The notes: generated by a model not told the origin, from the letters alone. A stretch of DNA of 64,000 bases from Thiodiazotropha sp040506705 (GCA_040506705.1 JBEVWG010000016.1:93890-157889), one strand, 5' to 3'; positions 9,046 to 18,586 are shown, counted from the stretch's first letter. Program-made: numbers and translations.

Positions 9046-9867
9046 ATGAAAACCAGTAGGTTTAATCTCATAGTATGCCTCTCTCTGTTGATCCTTGCAG
9101 GTTGCAGCAGTAGGCCCGGCATTCACTCAGATGGTGTCAGTCCTCACCATCCGCCACCTTCGGATATAGCGACTATTCCTGATGCTGTACCCAAGGACGA
9201 ACCTAAAAGCAGATATGGCAATCCAGCCAGTTATGAGGTCTTTGGCAAACGCTACTACACCCTTTCCGAGAGTCAGGGTTACAGTGCCCGTGGCATAGCC
9301 TCCTGGTATGGCAGTAAATTTCATGGACGACGTACCAGCAGTGGTGAACCCTATGATATGTATGCCATGACCGCTGCCCACAAGACACTCCCTCTGCCCA
9401 GCTATGCACGTGTCACCAATCTCAAGAACAATCGCAGCGTGGTAGTTAAGGTTAATGACCGCGGCCCCTTCCACGACAATCGCCTGATCGATCTCTCCTA
9501 CTCTGCCGCATGGAAACTGGGCATCACTGGTGAAGGAACCGGCCTGGTCGAAGTCACAACAGTAGAGGCAGGCCAGCCAGAGCCTAAGCCACCCCGTATT
9601 GCCGCCCCTGTCAGCAAAAGGAGCGGCGCACTACCTGAACTGTTTCTGCAGGTTGGTGCATTCGGTGATTCAAATAATGCAAACCGGCTAAAAACCAGGT
9701 TAGAGGAACAACTGAAGACCAGTGTACTCATACACGGCAATGATTCTCCAAACAACAGAGTCTACCGAGTACAGGTAGGACCTATTGCGAGTGTCGAAAT
9801 GGCTGATCATCTCAGTCAGCGACTGAGTCAACTCGGTATTGAGAATCCCCATGTAGTGATTCGCTAA
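9046..9867 (+). CDS. rlpA: Septal ring lytic transglycosylase RlpA, SPOR domain lipoprotein
   Basis: Outer-membrane lipoprotein that cleaves denuded glycan strands and helps daughter cells separate. The 273 residues start with a lipoprotein signal (lipobox LAGC). The double-psi beta-barrel domain contains GIASWYGSKFHGRRTSSGE, the MTAAHKTLPLPSYARVTN stretch and VKVNDRGPFHDNRLIDLS. A C-terminal SPOR domain (about 198-272, LFLQVGAFGDSNNANRLK) should target it to septal denuded glycan. A 116-base gap separates it from mltB. Confidence 0.95.
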   Translation: MKTSRFNLIVCLSLLILAGCSSRPGIHSDGVSPHHPPPSDIATIPDAVPKDEPKSRYGNPASYEVFGKRYYTLSESQGYSARGIASWYGSKFHGRRTSSGEPYDMYAMTAAHKTLPLPSYARVTNLKNNRSVVVKVNDRGPFHDNRLIDLSYSAAWKLGITGEGTGLVEVTTVEAGQPEPKPPRIAAPVSKRSGALPELFLQVGAFGDSNNANRLKTRLEEQLKTSVLIHGNDSPNNRVYRVQVGPIASVEMADHLSQRLSQLGIENPHVVIR

Positions 9868-9950
9868 GGAGCCACTTCACATCAAACAATATGAAACGCC
9901 CCGCCACTTCACTACAATAGAACCAACTTAACGAATTAAATAAAACACCC

Positions 9951-11099
9951 ATGTATCAACTTGCGCAATATTTCAACCTCTCGCTCATATGGCTTGTAGC
10001 TCTAATCTCGCTACCCTTGCAGGCTGCCACCCCCTTACCAGCGCCTCCTGAGGTTTCTGCTACCGGCTATCTGCTGGTGGACTTTCACAGCGGTAAAATC
10101 CTTGCCGAACGAAATTCAGACAAGCGACTCGAACCGGCCAGTCTGACCAAGATCATGACCGCCTACACCATTTTTCGGGAGTTACAGCAGGGTAATATTA
10201 ATCTCGAAGATACTGTGCTGGTAAGTGAAAAGGCCTGGCGCACACCAGGATCGAGGATGTTCATCGAAGTTGGCAAACGGGTCAAAATGTTAGACCTGAT
10301 CAAAGGAATGATTATTCAATCCGGCAACGATGCCTGTGTAGCACTTGCAGAACATATCGCCGGCAGTGAAAGCACCTTTGCTGAATTGATGAACAATCAC
10401 GCTCAGCGCCTGGGAATGGTTGATACCCACTTTATGAACTCCACCGGGCTACCCCACAAAAACCACTACACCACGGCAGCTGATATTTCCAAGGTTGCCA
10501 GAGCGACGATTCATGAGTTTCCGGAATATTATCAATGGTACAAAGAGAAATCCTTTTTATTCAATAACATAGAGCAGCACAACCGAAATAAACTGCTGTG
10601 GCGGGATAGTAGCGTTGACGGCATGAAGACCGGCCATACCGAGGGAGCAGGATACTGCCTGGTAGCCTCTGCAATGAAAGAGAATATGCGCCTGGTCTCC
10701 GTAATTATGGGCACCAAAAGTGAAGAGGCAAGAGCCCAGGCAAGCCAAAGTCTGTTGAACTATGGGTTTCGTTTTTATGAAACCCACCAACTGTATGCTG
10801 CTGGTGAAGCACTCAATCGGGTCAGGATCTGGAAAGGAGCGCGTGATAAGTTACCACTGGGTCTGAGTGAAGACCTGAATGTGACTATTCCCAGGCATCA
10901 ATATAAAAACCTGGATGCAAACCTCGAGATCGAACCCAAGATCATGGCGCCGGTACAAGAGGGGCAATCTCTTGGAAAGGTCATGGTCACTCTGAATGGC
11001 GAACCGGTTACCTCCGCCACTCTGATTGCTCTAAAGACAATCCCTGAAGGCAACCTCTGGCAACAGATAAAAGACAGCGCCCTTCTCTGGCTGGAGTAA
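9951..11099 (+). CDS. dacA: D-alanyl-D-alanine carboxypeptidase, PBP5/6 type
   Basis: Periplasmic carboxypeptidase that removes the terminal D-Ala of stem peptides. It has a signal peptide ending at LQAA (about 26) and the three active-site motifs: SLTK with Ser at about 64, SGN at about 124, and KTG at about 226. After the transpeptidase fold comes a beta-rich PBP5 C-terminal domain and an amphipathic tail (GNLWQQIKDSALLWL) that anchors this family to the inner membrane. The 382-residue length fits PBP5/6. It is followed four bases later by ybeD, the usual neighbour. Confidence 0.95.
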   Translation: MYQLAQYFNLSLIWLVALISLPLQAATPLPAPPEVSATGYLLVDFHSGKILAERNSDKRLEPASLTKIMTAYTIFRELQQGNINLEDTVLVSEKAWRTPGSRMFIEVGKRVKMLDLIKGMIIQSGNDACVALAEHIAGSESTFAELMNNHAQRLGMVDTHFMNSTGLPHKNHYTTAADISKVARATIHEFPEYYQWYKEKSFLFNNIEQHNRNKLLWRDSSVDGMKTGHTEGAGYCLVASAMKENMRLVSVIMGTKSEEARAQASQSLLNYGFRFYETHQLYAAGEALNRVRIWKGARDKLPLGLSEDLNVTIPRHQYKNLDANLEIEPKIMAPVQEGQSLGKVMVTLNGEPVTSATLIALKTIPEGNLWQQIKDSALLWLE

Positions 11100-11103
11100 C
11101 CCG

Positions 11104-11370
11104 TTGGAAGAAGAAGAGACACTATTAAAATTTCCCTGTGATTTTCCCATCAAGGTAATGGGCAAGGCTGAACCGGGATTCGAGGCGATGGTGGTGGAGT
11201 TGATCAGTCGTCATGCTACGGGTATCACTGAGACAGCCGTCAACAGCCGTAGCAGTAAAGGTGGTAAATGGGTCTCGGTTACCGTTACCCTGCGTGCAGA
11301 AAGCAAGGCTCAGCTCGATGCAATCTACGTTGACCTTAGTGCCCACGAAAAAGTTGTCATGGCACTTTAA
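11104..11370 (+). CDS. ybeD: DUF493 family protein YbeD
   Basis: Small cytoplasmic protein of the YbeD/DUF493 family with an ACT-like ferredoxin fold; its role is not established, though it is nearly always found between dacA and lipB. The 88 residues include FPCDFPIKVMG and the SSKGGKWVSVTVTL strand typical of the family. No ATG is available near the N-terminus, so TTG 11104 is the likely start. Confidence 0.88.
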   Translation: MEEEETLLKFPCDFPIKVMGKAEPGFEAMVVELISRHATGITETAVNSRSSKGGKWVSVTVTLRAESKAQLDAIYVDLSAHEKVVMAL

Positions 11371-11375
11371 CTGCA

Positions 11376-12023
11376 ATGTTGCTGGTGAAGTCTCTGGGTA
11401 TCCAACCCTATGCCAAAACCTGGCAGGCAATGCAGGACTACACCAATCAACGAGGCCCTTCCACTCCCGACCAACTCTGGTTGCTTGAGCATCCCCCTGT
11501 TTTTACCCTTGGTCAGGCAGGCAAGCCGGAGCACCTGCTCAACCCGGGTGATATCCCAATAGTCAACAGTGACCGGGGCGGTCAAGTCACCTACCACGGC
11601 CCAGGACAACTCATCGCCTATCTGTTACTCGATCTACGTCGGGCTCATTTAGGTGTTCGCGGTCTGGTAACCCACCTGGAAGCCGCTGTAATCAGCTTAC
11701 TGGCCGAGCATAGGCTCAAAGCCAACGCCAGAAAAGATGCACCAGGGGTCTACATAGAGACCTCAAAGGTCGCCTCTCTTGGTCTGCGCGTACGCAGGGG
11801 ATGCAGTTATCATGGGCTCAGCCTCAATGTGGATATGGATCTCGAACCTTTCAGCAGAATCAATCCATGTGGCTATCCGGGGCTGCAGGTCACTCAGTTA
11901 GCTGACTTGAATATAGATGCAGATTTACCCAGTCTTGGCCGGGAATTGGCACAACACTTGGCGGAGCGTTTAGGCTACACTCTCAGCTTCGTTGATCCGG
12001 ATGAACCCAATGAGTACGACTAA
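11376..12023 (+). CDS. lipB: Lipoyl(octanoyl) transferase LipB
   Basis: Transfers octanoate from acyl carrier protein to the lipoyl domains of target proteins, the first step of lipoate assembly. The 215 residues carry the conserved RGGQVTYHGPGQL motif (about 68-79), the catalytic lysine in SKVASLGLRVRRG (about Lys131) and the catalytic cysteine in INPCGYPGL (about Cys165). Its end overlaps the start of lipA. A lipoylated target, GcvH, is encoded later in this window. Confidence 0.96.
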   Translation: MLLVKSLGIQPYAKTWQAMQDYTNQRGPSTPDQLWLLEHPPVFTLGQAGKPEHLLNPGDIPIVNSDRGGQVTYHGPGQLIAYLLLDLRRAHLGVRGLVTHLEAAVISLLAEHRLKANARKDAPGVYIETSKVASLGLRVRRGCSYHGLSLNVDMDLEPFSRINPCGYPGLQVTQLADLNIDADLPSLGRELAQHLAERLGYTLSFVDPDEPNEYD

Positions 12024-12984
12024 AGACCTTCTACCACCTTCACGCACCCAACCAGAGAGTCATCAACGGGGTAAAACTAAACTTGCCCGTATTCCGGTAA
12101 AGGTCGAACCAACCCAAACCACCCTGAGAAAGCCCAGCTGGATACGGGCCAAAGCACCTTTGGGCCGTGATGTGAGCCGCATCCGCCGAATACTGCGCGA
12201 TAAAGGTCTAAGCTCTGTCTGCGAAGAGGCTGCCTGCCCCAACCTTGGGGAGTGTTTTCAGCATGGCACAGCAACTTTTATGATCATGGGGGATATCTGT
12301 ACCCGGCGCTGTCCATTTTGCGATGTGGCCCACGGCAAACCCCAACCACTGGATCAACAAGAGCCACAACAACTTGCTGAGGCAATCTCTGCGATGGCGC
12401 TCAAATATGTTGTGATTACATCGGTGGATCGGGACGATCTTCGTGACGGGGGGGGCGCCCATTTTGCACAATGCATCGCAGCGATACGCGAACAGATGCC
12501 ACTAACCAAGATTGAGATCCTGGTCCCGGACTTTCGAGGACGTGAAGCACAGGCCCTAAAGCCACTACTTGAGTCAGCACCGGATGTCTTCAATCACAAT
12601 CTTGAAACTGTGCCTCGCCTCTATCGTCAGGCCCGCCCAGGTGCTGACTACCAAGGCTCACTGAATCTGCTGATGCAATTCAAACAGGAGCAACCCAAAG
12701 TCCCAACCAAATCGGGACTGATGCTGGGGCTGGGAGAACAACAAGAAGAGGTTCTGCAAGTATTGCAGGATCTTCGCAAGCATGGCTGTGAAATGCTTAC
12801 TCTGGGTCAGTATCTACAACCCAGTCGTGACCACTTACCTGTGGATCGGTTCGTCACCCCAGAGGAGTTTGCTGAACTGGGGAAAATGGCAGAAGAGATG
12901 GGCTTCACCAGTGTCGCCAGTGGACCTATGGTGCGCTCGTCCTACCATGCTGACCTACAAGCAAATCCACTACTCAACACCTAA
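12010..12984 (+). CDS. lipA: Lipoyl synthase LipA
   Basis: Radical-SAM enzyme that inserts two sulfurs into the protein-bound octanoyl chain. Both iron-sulfur clusters are supported: the auxiliary cluster motif CX4CX5C (CEEAACPNLGEC, about 71-82) and the radical-SAM CX3CX2C (CTRRCPFC, about 97-104). The C-terminal serine ligand is present in SGPMVRSSYHA. Product about 324 residues, typical for the family. ATG 12010 (MSTTKD) overlaps the end of lipB by 14 bases; ATG 12001 is three codons longer and equally possible. Confidence 0.96.
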   Translation: MSTTKDLLPPSRTQPESHQRGKTKLARIPVKVEPTQTTLRKPSWIRAKAPLGRDVSRIRRILRDKGLSSVCEEAACPNLGECFQHGTATFMIMGDICTRRCPFCDVAHGKPQPLDQQEPQQLAEAISAMALKYVVITSVDRDDLRDGGGAHFAQCIAAIREQMPLTKIEILVPDFRGREAQALKPLLESAPDVFNHNLETVPRLYRQARPGADYQGSLNLLMQFKQEQPKVPTKSGLMLGLGEQQEEVLQVLQDLRKHGCEMLTLGQYLQPSRDHLPVDRFVTPEEFAELGKMAEEMGFTSVASGPMVRSSYHADLQANPLLNT

Positions 12985-12998
12985 CCACAGATAACAGA

Positions 12999-13754
12999 GT
13001 GGACAGCCTCAACACCCAACTAATCAGCACTTTGATCCTGCCCCCGGCAGGCCCCCTTCTGCTTGGCCTTATCGGCTTGCTGCTATGGGCTACCGCCTTT
13101 GGTCGTAAATTGGTTGTAATAGCGCTACTTCTGCAGATAACACTGAGTCTACCGATCACCGGGGAATTGATTTTCTCAACCCTTCAAAAGCACCCTCCCC
13201 TGAGCAGACAGCAGATACAAGACAATCAGGCTCAGGCGATCGTTGTTCTTGGAGGAGGGCGCTACCGTGAAGCACCGGAGTATGGATCTGACACTGCAAG
13301 TTTGCGATTGTTGAGCCGTCTTCGCTATGCTGCAAATATCGCTAGAGAGACCGGATTACCGATTATTCCAAGCGGAGGCAAGCCTGGTGGCAAGGGTGAT
13401 TCAGAAGCTGAGATCTCAGCAAAGATTCTACTTCTGGACTATGGCATATCTGTCCGGCATATGGACAAGCGTAGTAGAAACACCTGGGAGAATGCCCGTA
13501 ACATTGCCCAGCTCATCGATGGGCTGGATATCAAGAAAGTTATATTAATTACCGATGCTGCACATATGCCTCGAGCTGCGGATGCTTTCAAGCGCCATGG
13601 TGTGCAGTTAATTCCGGCGCCGATCAACTTTGAATACCAGCTGCAGGGAGAGCGACCCAACTATGAAAGATTCATCCCCAGCATGACTGCGGCAATGAAC
13701 ATTTCACTGGGCCTGCATGAGCTTCTGGGGCAATTTTGGTACTCTCTGAAGTAG
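12999..13754 (+). CDS. ElyC/SanA/YdcF family membrane protein (DUF218)
   Basis: The 251-residue product has two N-terminal membrane spans (about 16-36 and 37-58) and then a DUF218 domain beginning AQAIVVLGGGRYREAPEYG. Family landmarks include PIIPSGGKPGG, RSRNTWENARN and VILITDAAHMPRA. The two-span form resembles E. coli ElyC, which affects envelope biogenesis and lipid-carrier metabolism; the biochemical activity of the family is not settled. GTG start, 14 bases after lipA. It ends the plus-strand run and converges on the M14 deacylase gene. Confidence 0.85.
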   Translation: MDSLNTQLISTLILPPAGPLLLGLIGLLLWATAFGRKLVVIALLLQITLSLPITGELIFSTLQKHPPLSRQQIQDNQAQAIVVLGGGRYREAPEYGSDTASLRLLSRLRYAANIARETGLPIIPSGGKPGGKGDSEAEISAKILLLDYGISVRHMDKRSRNTWENARNIAQLIDGLDIKKVILITDAAHMPRAADAFKRHGVQLIPAPINFEYQLQGERPNYERFIPSMTAAMNISLGLHELLGQFWYSLK

Positions 13755-13777
13755 CCCTGAAAACAACTCGGCCTGGA

Positions 13778-14818
13778 CTATTCAGAGCCCCCTTGATTAT
13801 CATCATCCACATGGGCCATATAGCGCTCCATCAGATAGCAGAGACAATCCTCTCTTATCACTTCCAGGTCTTTTGTCAGCATCGAGGGCATTACCATGCG
13901 ATTGAGGCAGAGCTGCCCCTCTTCGATATGAAAATAGTCACAGCCCACATCTGAGCCACTCTCATCCCTGACCTCCAGTGCTTCAAGTCCTCTGCCATTA
14001 ACCCATCCGAGGAATGTTCCCACAGGCAATTCTCGAAAATTCATATGATCGAGATCGGGATCGAATACCAGCTGGCTCTCATTGGGTATAAAGCCGAAAC
14101 TGGTATCCTTGGTTATCTTAACCTGTGCCACGGTATGAAACAGATCAATATCCTGGTGTGCAACAGGGTGAAGTGGATGCTCCGCCAGGTGCAGACAAGC
14201 CTCCAGGTACTGCAACGCATGTTCGACACCATATGCACTGCCCACTTTGCCGCACTCTAGGGTAACCGAGGGACAAAGTTCTGCAAATGCCATCGACTGA
14301 ACCCCCTTTGGACGAAGAAAGTAGACCACCGTGCGGGAAAAAAGTAGTGCAAGATGCAGAAATGGACCATGCAATCTGTTAACACAGGCATAGTGAGGAT
14401 TGAGACCGGTATTGTTATGAACATCGACACTGGCGAAGGGTTGACGCTGCCGCATTATTTCAACCACCTGAGCCATCATCTGCTTCTCAGGGCTCTCCTC
14501 AAGCTCACTACCAGGCCAGACTCGATTATAGTCAGGTTGCCCCGGCAACAACCTCTTATGCCGCGTAGCCGCTGACACATTCCCAATGAATATACTCAAT
14601 GAACGAGGCAGCTCTTTGCCACCCTGATAGCGTCTCAACAACAATCGAATCGCTTCCCAACCCACCTGCTCATTGCCATGCATCAATACGGAAACAAATA
14701 GCGGCGGCTGTTTCCTTCCAGGCAGGTGAATCAAACTTGGGCCAGGCAGACTATCGGCTAGTTGATGAGCCTGCAAAGAGAGCAGCTTGTCTGGTAAGTA
14801 GTCGTATTGCTTTAACAT
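13778..14818 (-). CDS. M14-type zinc deacylase, succinylglutamate desuccinylase/aspartoacylase family
   Basis: A 346-residue predicted zinc hydrolase. The metal ligands fit HGNE (His47, Glu50) and DVHNNTG (His134). The DYNRVWPG stretch (about 96-103) corresponds to the substrate-binding DxNR motif, and LECGKVGSAYG holds the likely catalytic glutamate. Members remove an acyl group from an amino acid or open an amide bond; the substrate here is unknown. It lies 15 bases downstream of the GCS2-type ligase and in the same operon as MurU, suggesting a shared small-molecule or cell-wall-fragment pathway. Confidence 0.85.
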   Translation of the reverse strand: MLKQYDYLPDKLLSLQAHQLADSLPGPSLIHLPGRKQPPLFVSVLMHGNEQVGWEAIRLLLRRYQGGKELPRSLSIFIGNVSAATRHKRLLPGQPDYNRVWPGSELEESPEKQMMAQVVEIMRQRQPFASVDVHNNTGLNPHYACVNRLHGPFLHLALLFSRTVVYFLRPKGVQSMAFAELCPSVTLECGKVGSAYGVEHALQYLEACLHLAEHPLHPVAHQDIDLFHTVAQVKITKDTSFGFIPNESQLVFDPDLDHMNFRELPVGTFLGWVNGRGLEALEVRDESGSDVGCDYFHIEEGQLCLNRMVMPSMLTKDLEVIREDCLCYLMERYMAHVDDDNQGGSE

Positions 14819-14833
14819 ACTGATTCTACAAAA

Positions 14834-16252
14834 CTAAATATCCCATTCATGGACAGGCTTGCCACGCTCTTGCCTCTCAAGGTAGGCCTTGGTCAATCCC
14901 TGCATATCCACTCCATACTTCGCTACCCACTGCTTTTGCCAGATAGCCCCATTGACACCCAGAGTTACCCGTTTACGGATAATCTCCAACCAATGGTCGA
15001 CTGACTCAGGATCGATGCCAAGTGAAAGCAGTCCGTCTTTTGCAATAGGCAGCAGCTGTTCGCCAATCAACTGTGCAGCAGGAAGACGCTGCCAGCCAAA
15101 CCAATAGAGTTGGGATCGCAAACCATACCTGGCAGCCTGATAGAAATTACTACGCGCGCGAATAAATCCCATCTCTTCTTCAGGCCGCTCATATCGTTCA
15201 GCCAGACCGGTTACAAGGCCAAAATAGAAAGCGGCATTGGCAATCATATCCGGCATGCTGGGGCCAGCAGGCACAACCCGATGCTCAATACGGAGATGGA
15301 TCTTGTTGTTTTTATCAAAGCCGATCAAGGGACGGTTCCAGCGCCAAATGGTGCCATTGTGCAGTCGCAAATGAGCCAGTTTTTCAATTGGCTCATCCAA
15401 TAACCGGGGAAGCAGGACGGGATAGCGCTGCAAATTGGCTCGAAAACTCTCCATCATAGAGTGGTAGAGATAGCGAATTCCGAAACTGACTCGCTTGGTC
15501 AAATCGGAAGCCCCCACCGAAATTGACTGTTCGAAGAGAGGAATTCTTGTCTCATCCCAGAGATTCCGACCAAACAGGTACGGTGAGTTAGCACTCAATG
15601 CAACCATCGGAGCAGAGACGATCTTAGACAGATTATAGAGTTTTGCAGCCTGGCTGACAGCCACCTGCAGGTGGATTTGAAAAGAGGTTGCCGCCGATTC
15701 AAGCATCACATCATCATGACAAAGGTCGAGTGACTCAGGACCATCAATATGCAGTTCAACCGGCTGCCCCTTGCGCAACTTGAATACTTGATCATTCAAC
15801 GCCCGATAGCGGTTCAGCGGTGACATATTTTCCAGACTGAGATCTGCTTGGCGAAGGGTGGGCAATATGCCAAACATCCCCATTTGATCTGAAAATTTTT
15901 CAGCTTGCTGGTTGCACTCTTGCCAGATGCCCAGTAGTTCCTGGTACATCTCGTTTAAAGCACCCTGCCTCAGGGAACGGGGGGTTGTGTTGATTTCCAG
16001 ATTAAAGGTTGCCAGTTCTGGCACCACATACCGCTTATCCAAGCCTTGCAGCAAAACCTGGTTGAGCGGCGCTGGATTACCTTGACTATCGAGTATACAA
16101 GCTTCGAGCTCCAATCCCCCGATCTGACCCTGATCACCGATCAAGCCATCCATGAACCACTCGTCAAGAAGACGGGTTTCAGATATCAGTCGCCGCTGAA
16201 ACTCTGCGAAGTCTGATTCTGAAAAGTTGCTGGAATAGATCTCCTGACCCAT
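14834..16252 (-). CDS. GCS2-type carboxylate-amine ligase (glutamate-cysteine ligase-like)
   Basis: The 472-residue protein belongs to the GCS2 superfamily of ATP-dependent carboxylate-amine ligases. Conserved stretches include GGLELEACILD (about 45-55), the PELATFNLEINTTPRSL strand (about 77-93), ALSANSPYLFGRNLW and IHLRIEHRVVPAGPSMPD (about 330). Annotation pipelines often call such proteins glutamate-cysteine ligase, but the substrate cannot be read from the sequence. It sits between murU and an M14 deacylase with 15-22 base gaps, so the three are probably one operon. Start ATG 16252. Confidence 0.82.
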   Translation of the reverse strand: MGQEIYSSNFSESDFAEFQRRLISETRLLDEWFMDGLIGDQGQIGGLELEACILDSQGNPAPLNQVLLQGLDKRYVVPELATFNLEINTTPRSLRQGALNEMYQELLGIWQECNQQAEKFSDQMGMFGILPTLRQADLSLENMSPLNRYRALNDQVFKLRKGQPVELHIDGPESLDLCHDDVMLESAATSFQIHLQVAVSQAAKLYNLSKIVSAPMVALSANSPYLFGRNLWDETRIPLFEQSISVGASDLTKRVSFGIRYLYHSMMESFRANLQRYPVLLPRLLDEPIEKLAHLRLHNGTIWRWNRPLIGFDKNNKIHLRIEHRVVPAGPSMPDMIANAAFYFGLVTGLAERYERPEEEMGFIRARSNFYQAARYGLRSQLYWFGWQRLPAAQLIGEQLLPIAKDGLLSLGIDPESVDHWLEIIRKRVTLGVNGAIWQKQWVAKYGVDMQGLTKAYLERQERGKPVHEWDI

Positions 16253-16274
16253 GATTTGCCCATTTAGTGTGGTG

Positions 16275-16928
16275 CTACATATCCTGTTCCAGTGCGCGTA
16301 ATCGCTCCGGTGTTCCTACATCAACCCAGTTGCCGTTGTAACGTTCACCTGAAACACCACTCTGAGATATCGCTCTGCGTATCAGAGGTGCCAAAGGAAA
16401 AGCTTCGCAGCGACAGCCCTCAAAAAGCCTGGGGTGATAGACACCAATACCGCTGAATGTCAGACACTCTCCTTGATGCTCTGAGATCCGGTTGCCCTGT
16501 AAGTAAAAGTCCCCTCGTGGATTGTGACCAGGATTTGGAACCATAACCAAATGCGCTAGGTCATTAACCGAAAGTGAGAGGCCGGAAAGATCAAAATCAC
16601 ACCAGACATCCCCATTGATCACAACAAACGGCGCCTCACCCAATAGGGAGAGTGCCTTGAAAATACCACCCCCAGTCTCCAGGGCTTTGCCTTCAGCAGA
16701 GTAGTGAATATCAACCCCCCACTGATCACCCCGACCCAGGTGAGCTTCGATCATCTCCCCCAGATAGGCATGATTGATCACCAATTCCCGATAGCCGGCA
16801 GCCGCGAGCTTTTCGATATGATGAACAATAAGTGGCTTTCCAGCCACGGGTAACAGAGGTTTTGGCAACTTGTCGGTCAATGGCCGCATGCGCTCGCCAC
16901 GGCCAGCGGCCAGAATCATGGCTTTCAT
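16275..16928 (-). CDS. murU: N-acetylmuramate alpha-1-phosphate uridylyltransferase
   Basis: Converts MurNAc-1-phosphate and UTP to UDP-MurNAc in the fosfomycin-bypass recycling route described in Pseudomonas. The 217 residues start with the sugar nucleotidyltransferase signature LAAGRGERMRPLTDKLPKP and then LLPVAGKPL, with a metal-binding GD in VVINGDVWCDF. Short length and sequence pattern fit MurU rather than GlmU or RfbA. Its kinase partner AmgK is encoded at 52535-53527, not beside it as in Pseudomonas. First gene of a minus-strand operon with a GCS2 ligase and an M14 deacylase. Confidence 0.88.
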   Translation of the reverse strand: MKAMILAAGRGERMRPLTDKLPKPLLPVAGKPLIVHHIEKLAAAGYRELVINHAYLGEMIEAHLGRGDQWGVDIHYSAEGKALETGGGIFKALSLLGEAPFVVINGDVWCDFDLSGLSLSVNDLAHLVMVPNPGHNPRGDFYLQGNRISEHQGECLTFSGIGVYHPRLFEGCRCEAFPLAPLIRRAISQSGVSGERYNGNWVDVGTPERLRALEQDM

Positions 16929-17163
16929 TAATTATTTAACCCAACAACAAACAGAGTATTTTAAACAAAACAACACGCCTTAAAAGCCAAACTGTAACCT
17001 CTTGCCTCGACCTTAGCTACACTCTGTCTAAAGTATAGCCGCAGAGAATCCACTGGTTGTTGCCTCTTCAATGACACAGTCTGATTAAACCAAAAACCCA
17101 AATCGCCTCTTCATTCTGTCCAGCTGATCTTTTTAGGTTAAGGCAGTGAGATAAAATAAACAG
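16929..17163. other. Intergenic region between rho terminator and murU
   Basis: About 235 AT-rich bases upstream of murU and downstream of rho. It should contain the murU promoter on the minus strand. I see no small gene, tRNA or further repeat in it. Confidence 0.4.
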
Positions 17164-17204
17164 GCAATAAAAAATGGGGGCTTTAGGCCCCCATTTTTTA
17201 TTGC
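17164..17204 (-). terminator. Rho-independent terminator after rho
   Basis: Stem ATGGGGGC / GCCCCCAT with a five-base loop, flanked by A-rich and T-rich tracts on both sides. On the minus strand it ends in TTTTTTATT, about 30 bases past the rho stop. The symmetric flanks mean it could also work on the plus strand. Confidence 0.9.
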
Positions 17205-17233
17205 TACAAGCCCGACGGCCAAATAGTCTATTT

Positions 17234-18490
17234 TCAGCCCTTCATGGCATCAAAGAACTCATCGTTAGTCTTACTGACTTTCAGCTTATCAAAAAGGAAT
17301 TCCATCGCTGCCAATTCGTCCATAGGATGAAGTATCTTGCGTAGAATCCACATCTTCTGCAGCTCATCCGGCTTCATCAGCAACTCTTCGCGGCGGGTAC
17401 CAGAACGATTTATGTTTATTGCAGGGAAGATACGTTTTTCTGCGATACGTCGATCAAGATGGACTTCCATATTGCCAGTGCCTTTAAACTCTTCATAGAT
17501 TACATCATCCATTCGAGAGCCTGTATCTACCAGCGCTGTGGCAAGAATGGTCAGAGAGCCACCCTCCTCGACGTTTCGGGCAGCACCAAAAAAGCGTTTT
17601 GGGCGATGTAGTGCATTCGCGTCGACACCACCAGTCAATACCTTACCTGAGGAAGGAATTACCGTATTGTAGGCACGCGCCAGACGAGTAATGGAATCAA
17701 GTAGAATCACCACATCCTTCTTGTGTTCGACTAACCGTTTGGCCTTCTCAATTACCATTTCAGCAACCTGAACATGTCGGGTAGCCGGTTCATCAAAGGT
17801 ACTCGAAATGACTTCCCCGCGTACCGAGCGGGCCATTTCCGTGACCTCCTCAGGGCGTTCATCGATTAGCAATACCATCACATAACACTCTGGGTGATTA
17901 TTGGTGATCGACTGGGCGATATTTTGTAACATCATTGTCTTACCCGCTTTTGGCGGGGAGACGATCAAGCCGCGTTGTCCTTTACCAATTGGCGCACACA
18001 GATCGATGGTTCGAGCGGTAATATCCTCGGTGCTGCCATTACCAATCTCCAGATGAAAACGCTGGTTGGCAAACAGTGGAGTAAAGTTCTCGAATAGAAT
18101 TTTACTTTTCGCATTCTCCGGTTTGTCGTAGTTGATTTTATCAACCTTCAACAGCGCGAAGTAACGCTCACCATCCTTAGGAGGACGAATTTTACCGGAG
18201 ATGGTATCGCCTGTACGTAGACTGAATCTACGAATCTGACTCGGAGAGACGTAGATATCATCAGGACCGGCTAGATAGGAGCTGTCTGCAGAACGCAGAA
18301 AACCAAACCCATCCTGGAGAATCTCCAACACCCCATCACCGAAGATGCTTTCACCCTTTTTTGCGTGGGCTTTGAGAATAGCGAAGATCAGATCCTGCTT
18401 GCGGGTCCTCGCCATACCCTCTATTTTCATGGTTGTTGCAAGGTCAGCCAGTGCTGGCACAGGCATTTTCTTTAATTCGGTAAGGTTCAT
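17234..18490 (-). CDS. rho: Transcription termination factor Rho
   Basis: Hexameric RNA-dependent ATPase that ends transcription. The 418-residue product (E. coli has 419) starts MNLTELKKMPVPALADLA. It contains the OB-fold RNA-binding region with GFGFLRS (about 62-68), Walker A in SPPKAGKTMMLQ, Walker B in VVILLDSITRLARAYN, the Q-loop region GVDANALHRPKRFFGAARN and the R-loop. Transcription comes from the region between it and trxA, as in E. coli. Confidence 0.97.
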   Translation of the reverse strand: MNLTELKKMPVPALADLATTMKIEGMARTRKQDLIFAILKAHAKKGESIFGDGVLEILQDGFGFLRSADSSYLAGPDDIYVSPSQIRRFSLRTGDTISGKIRPPKDGERYFALLKVDKINYDKPENAKSKILFENFTPLFANQRFHLEIGNGSTEDITARTIDLCAPIGKGQRGLIVSPPKAGKTMMLQNIAQSITNNHPECYVMVLLIDERPEEVTEMARSVRGEVISSTFDEPATRHVQVAEMVIEKAKRLVEHKKDVVILLDSITRLARAYNTVIPSSGKVLTGGVDANALHRPKRFFGAARNVEEGGSLTILATALVDTGSRMDDVIYEEFKGTGNMEVHLDRRIAEKRIFPAININRSGTRREELLMKPDELQKMWILRKILHPMDELAAMEFLFDKLKVSKTNDEFFDAMKG

Positions 18491-18586
18491 AATGATTTAG
18501 GAGTTGTTGTTGTCTGAGAAATGAGTTTGGAAGGAAATAGGCCCGTTCCGGGATTGTTGATTACTATATATTTTGATTCTTTATCA

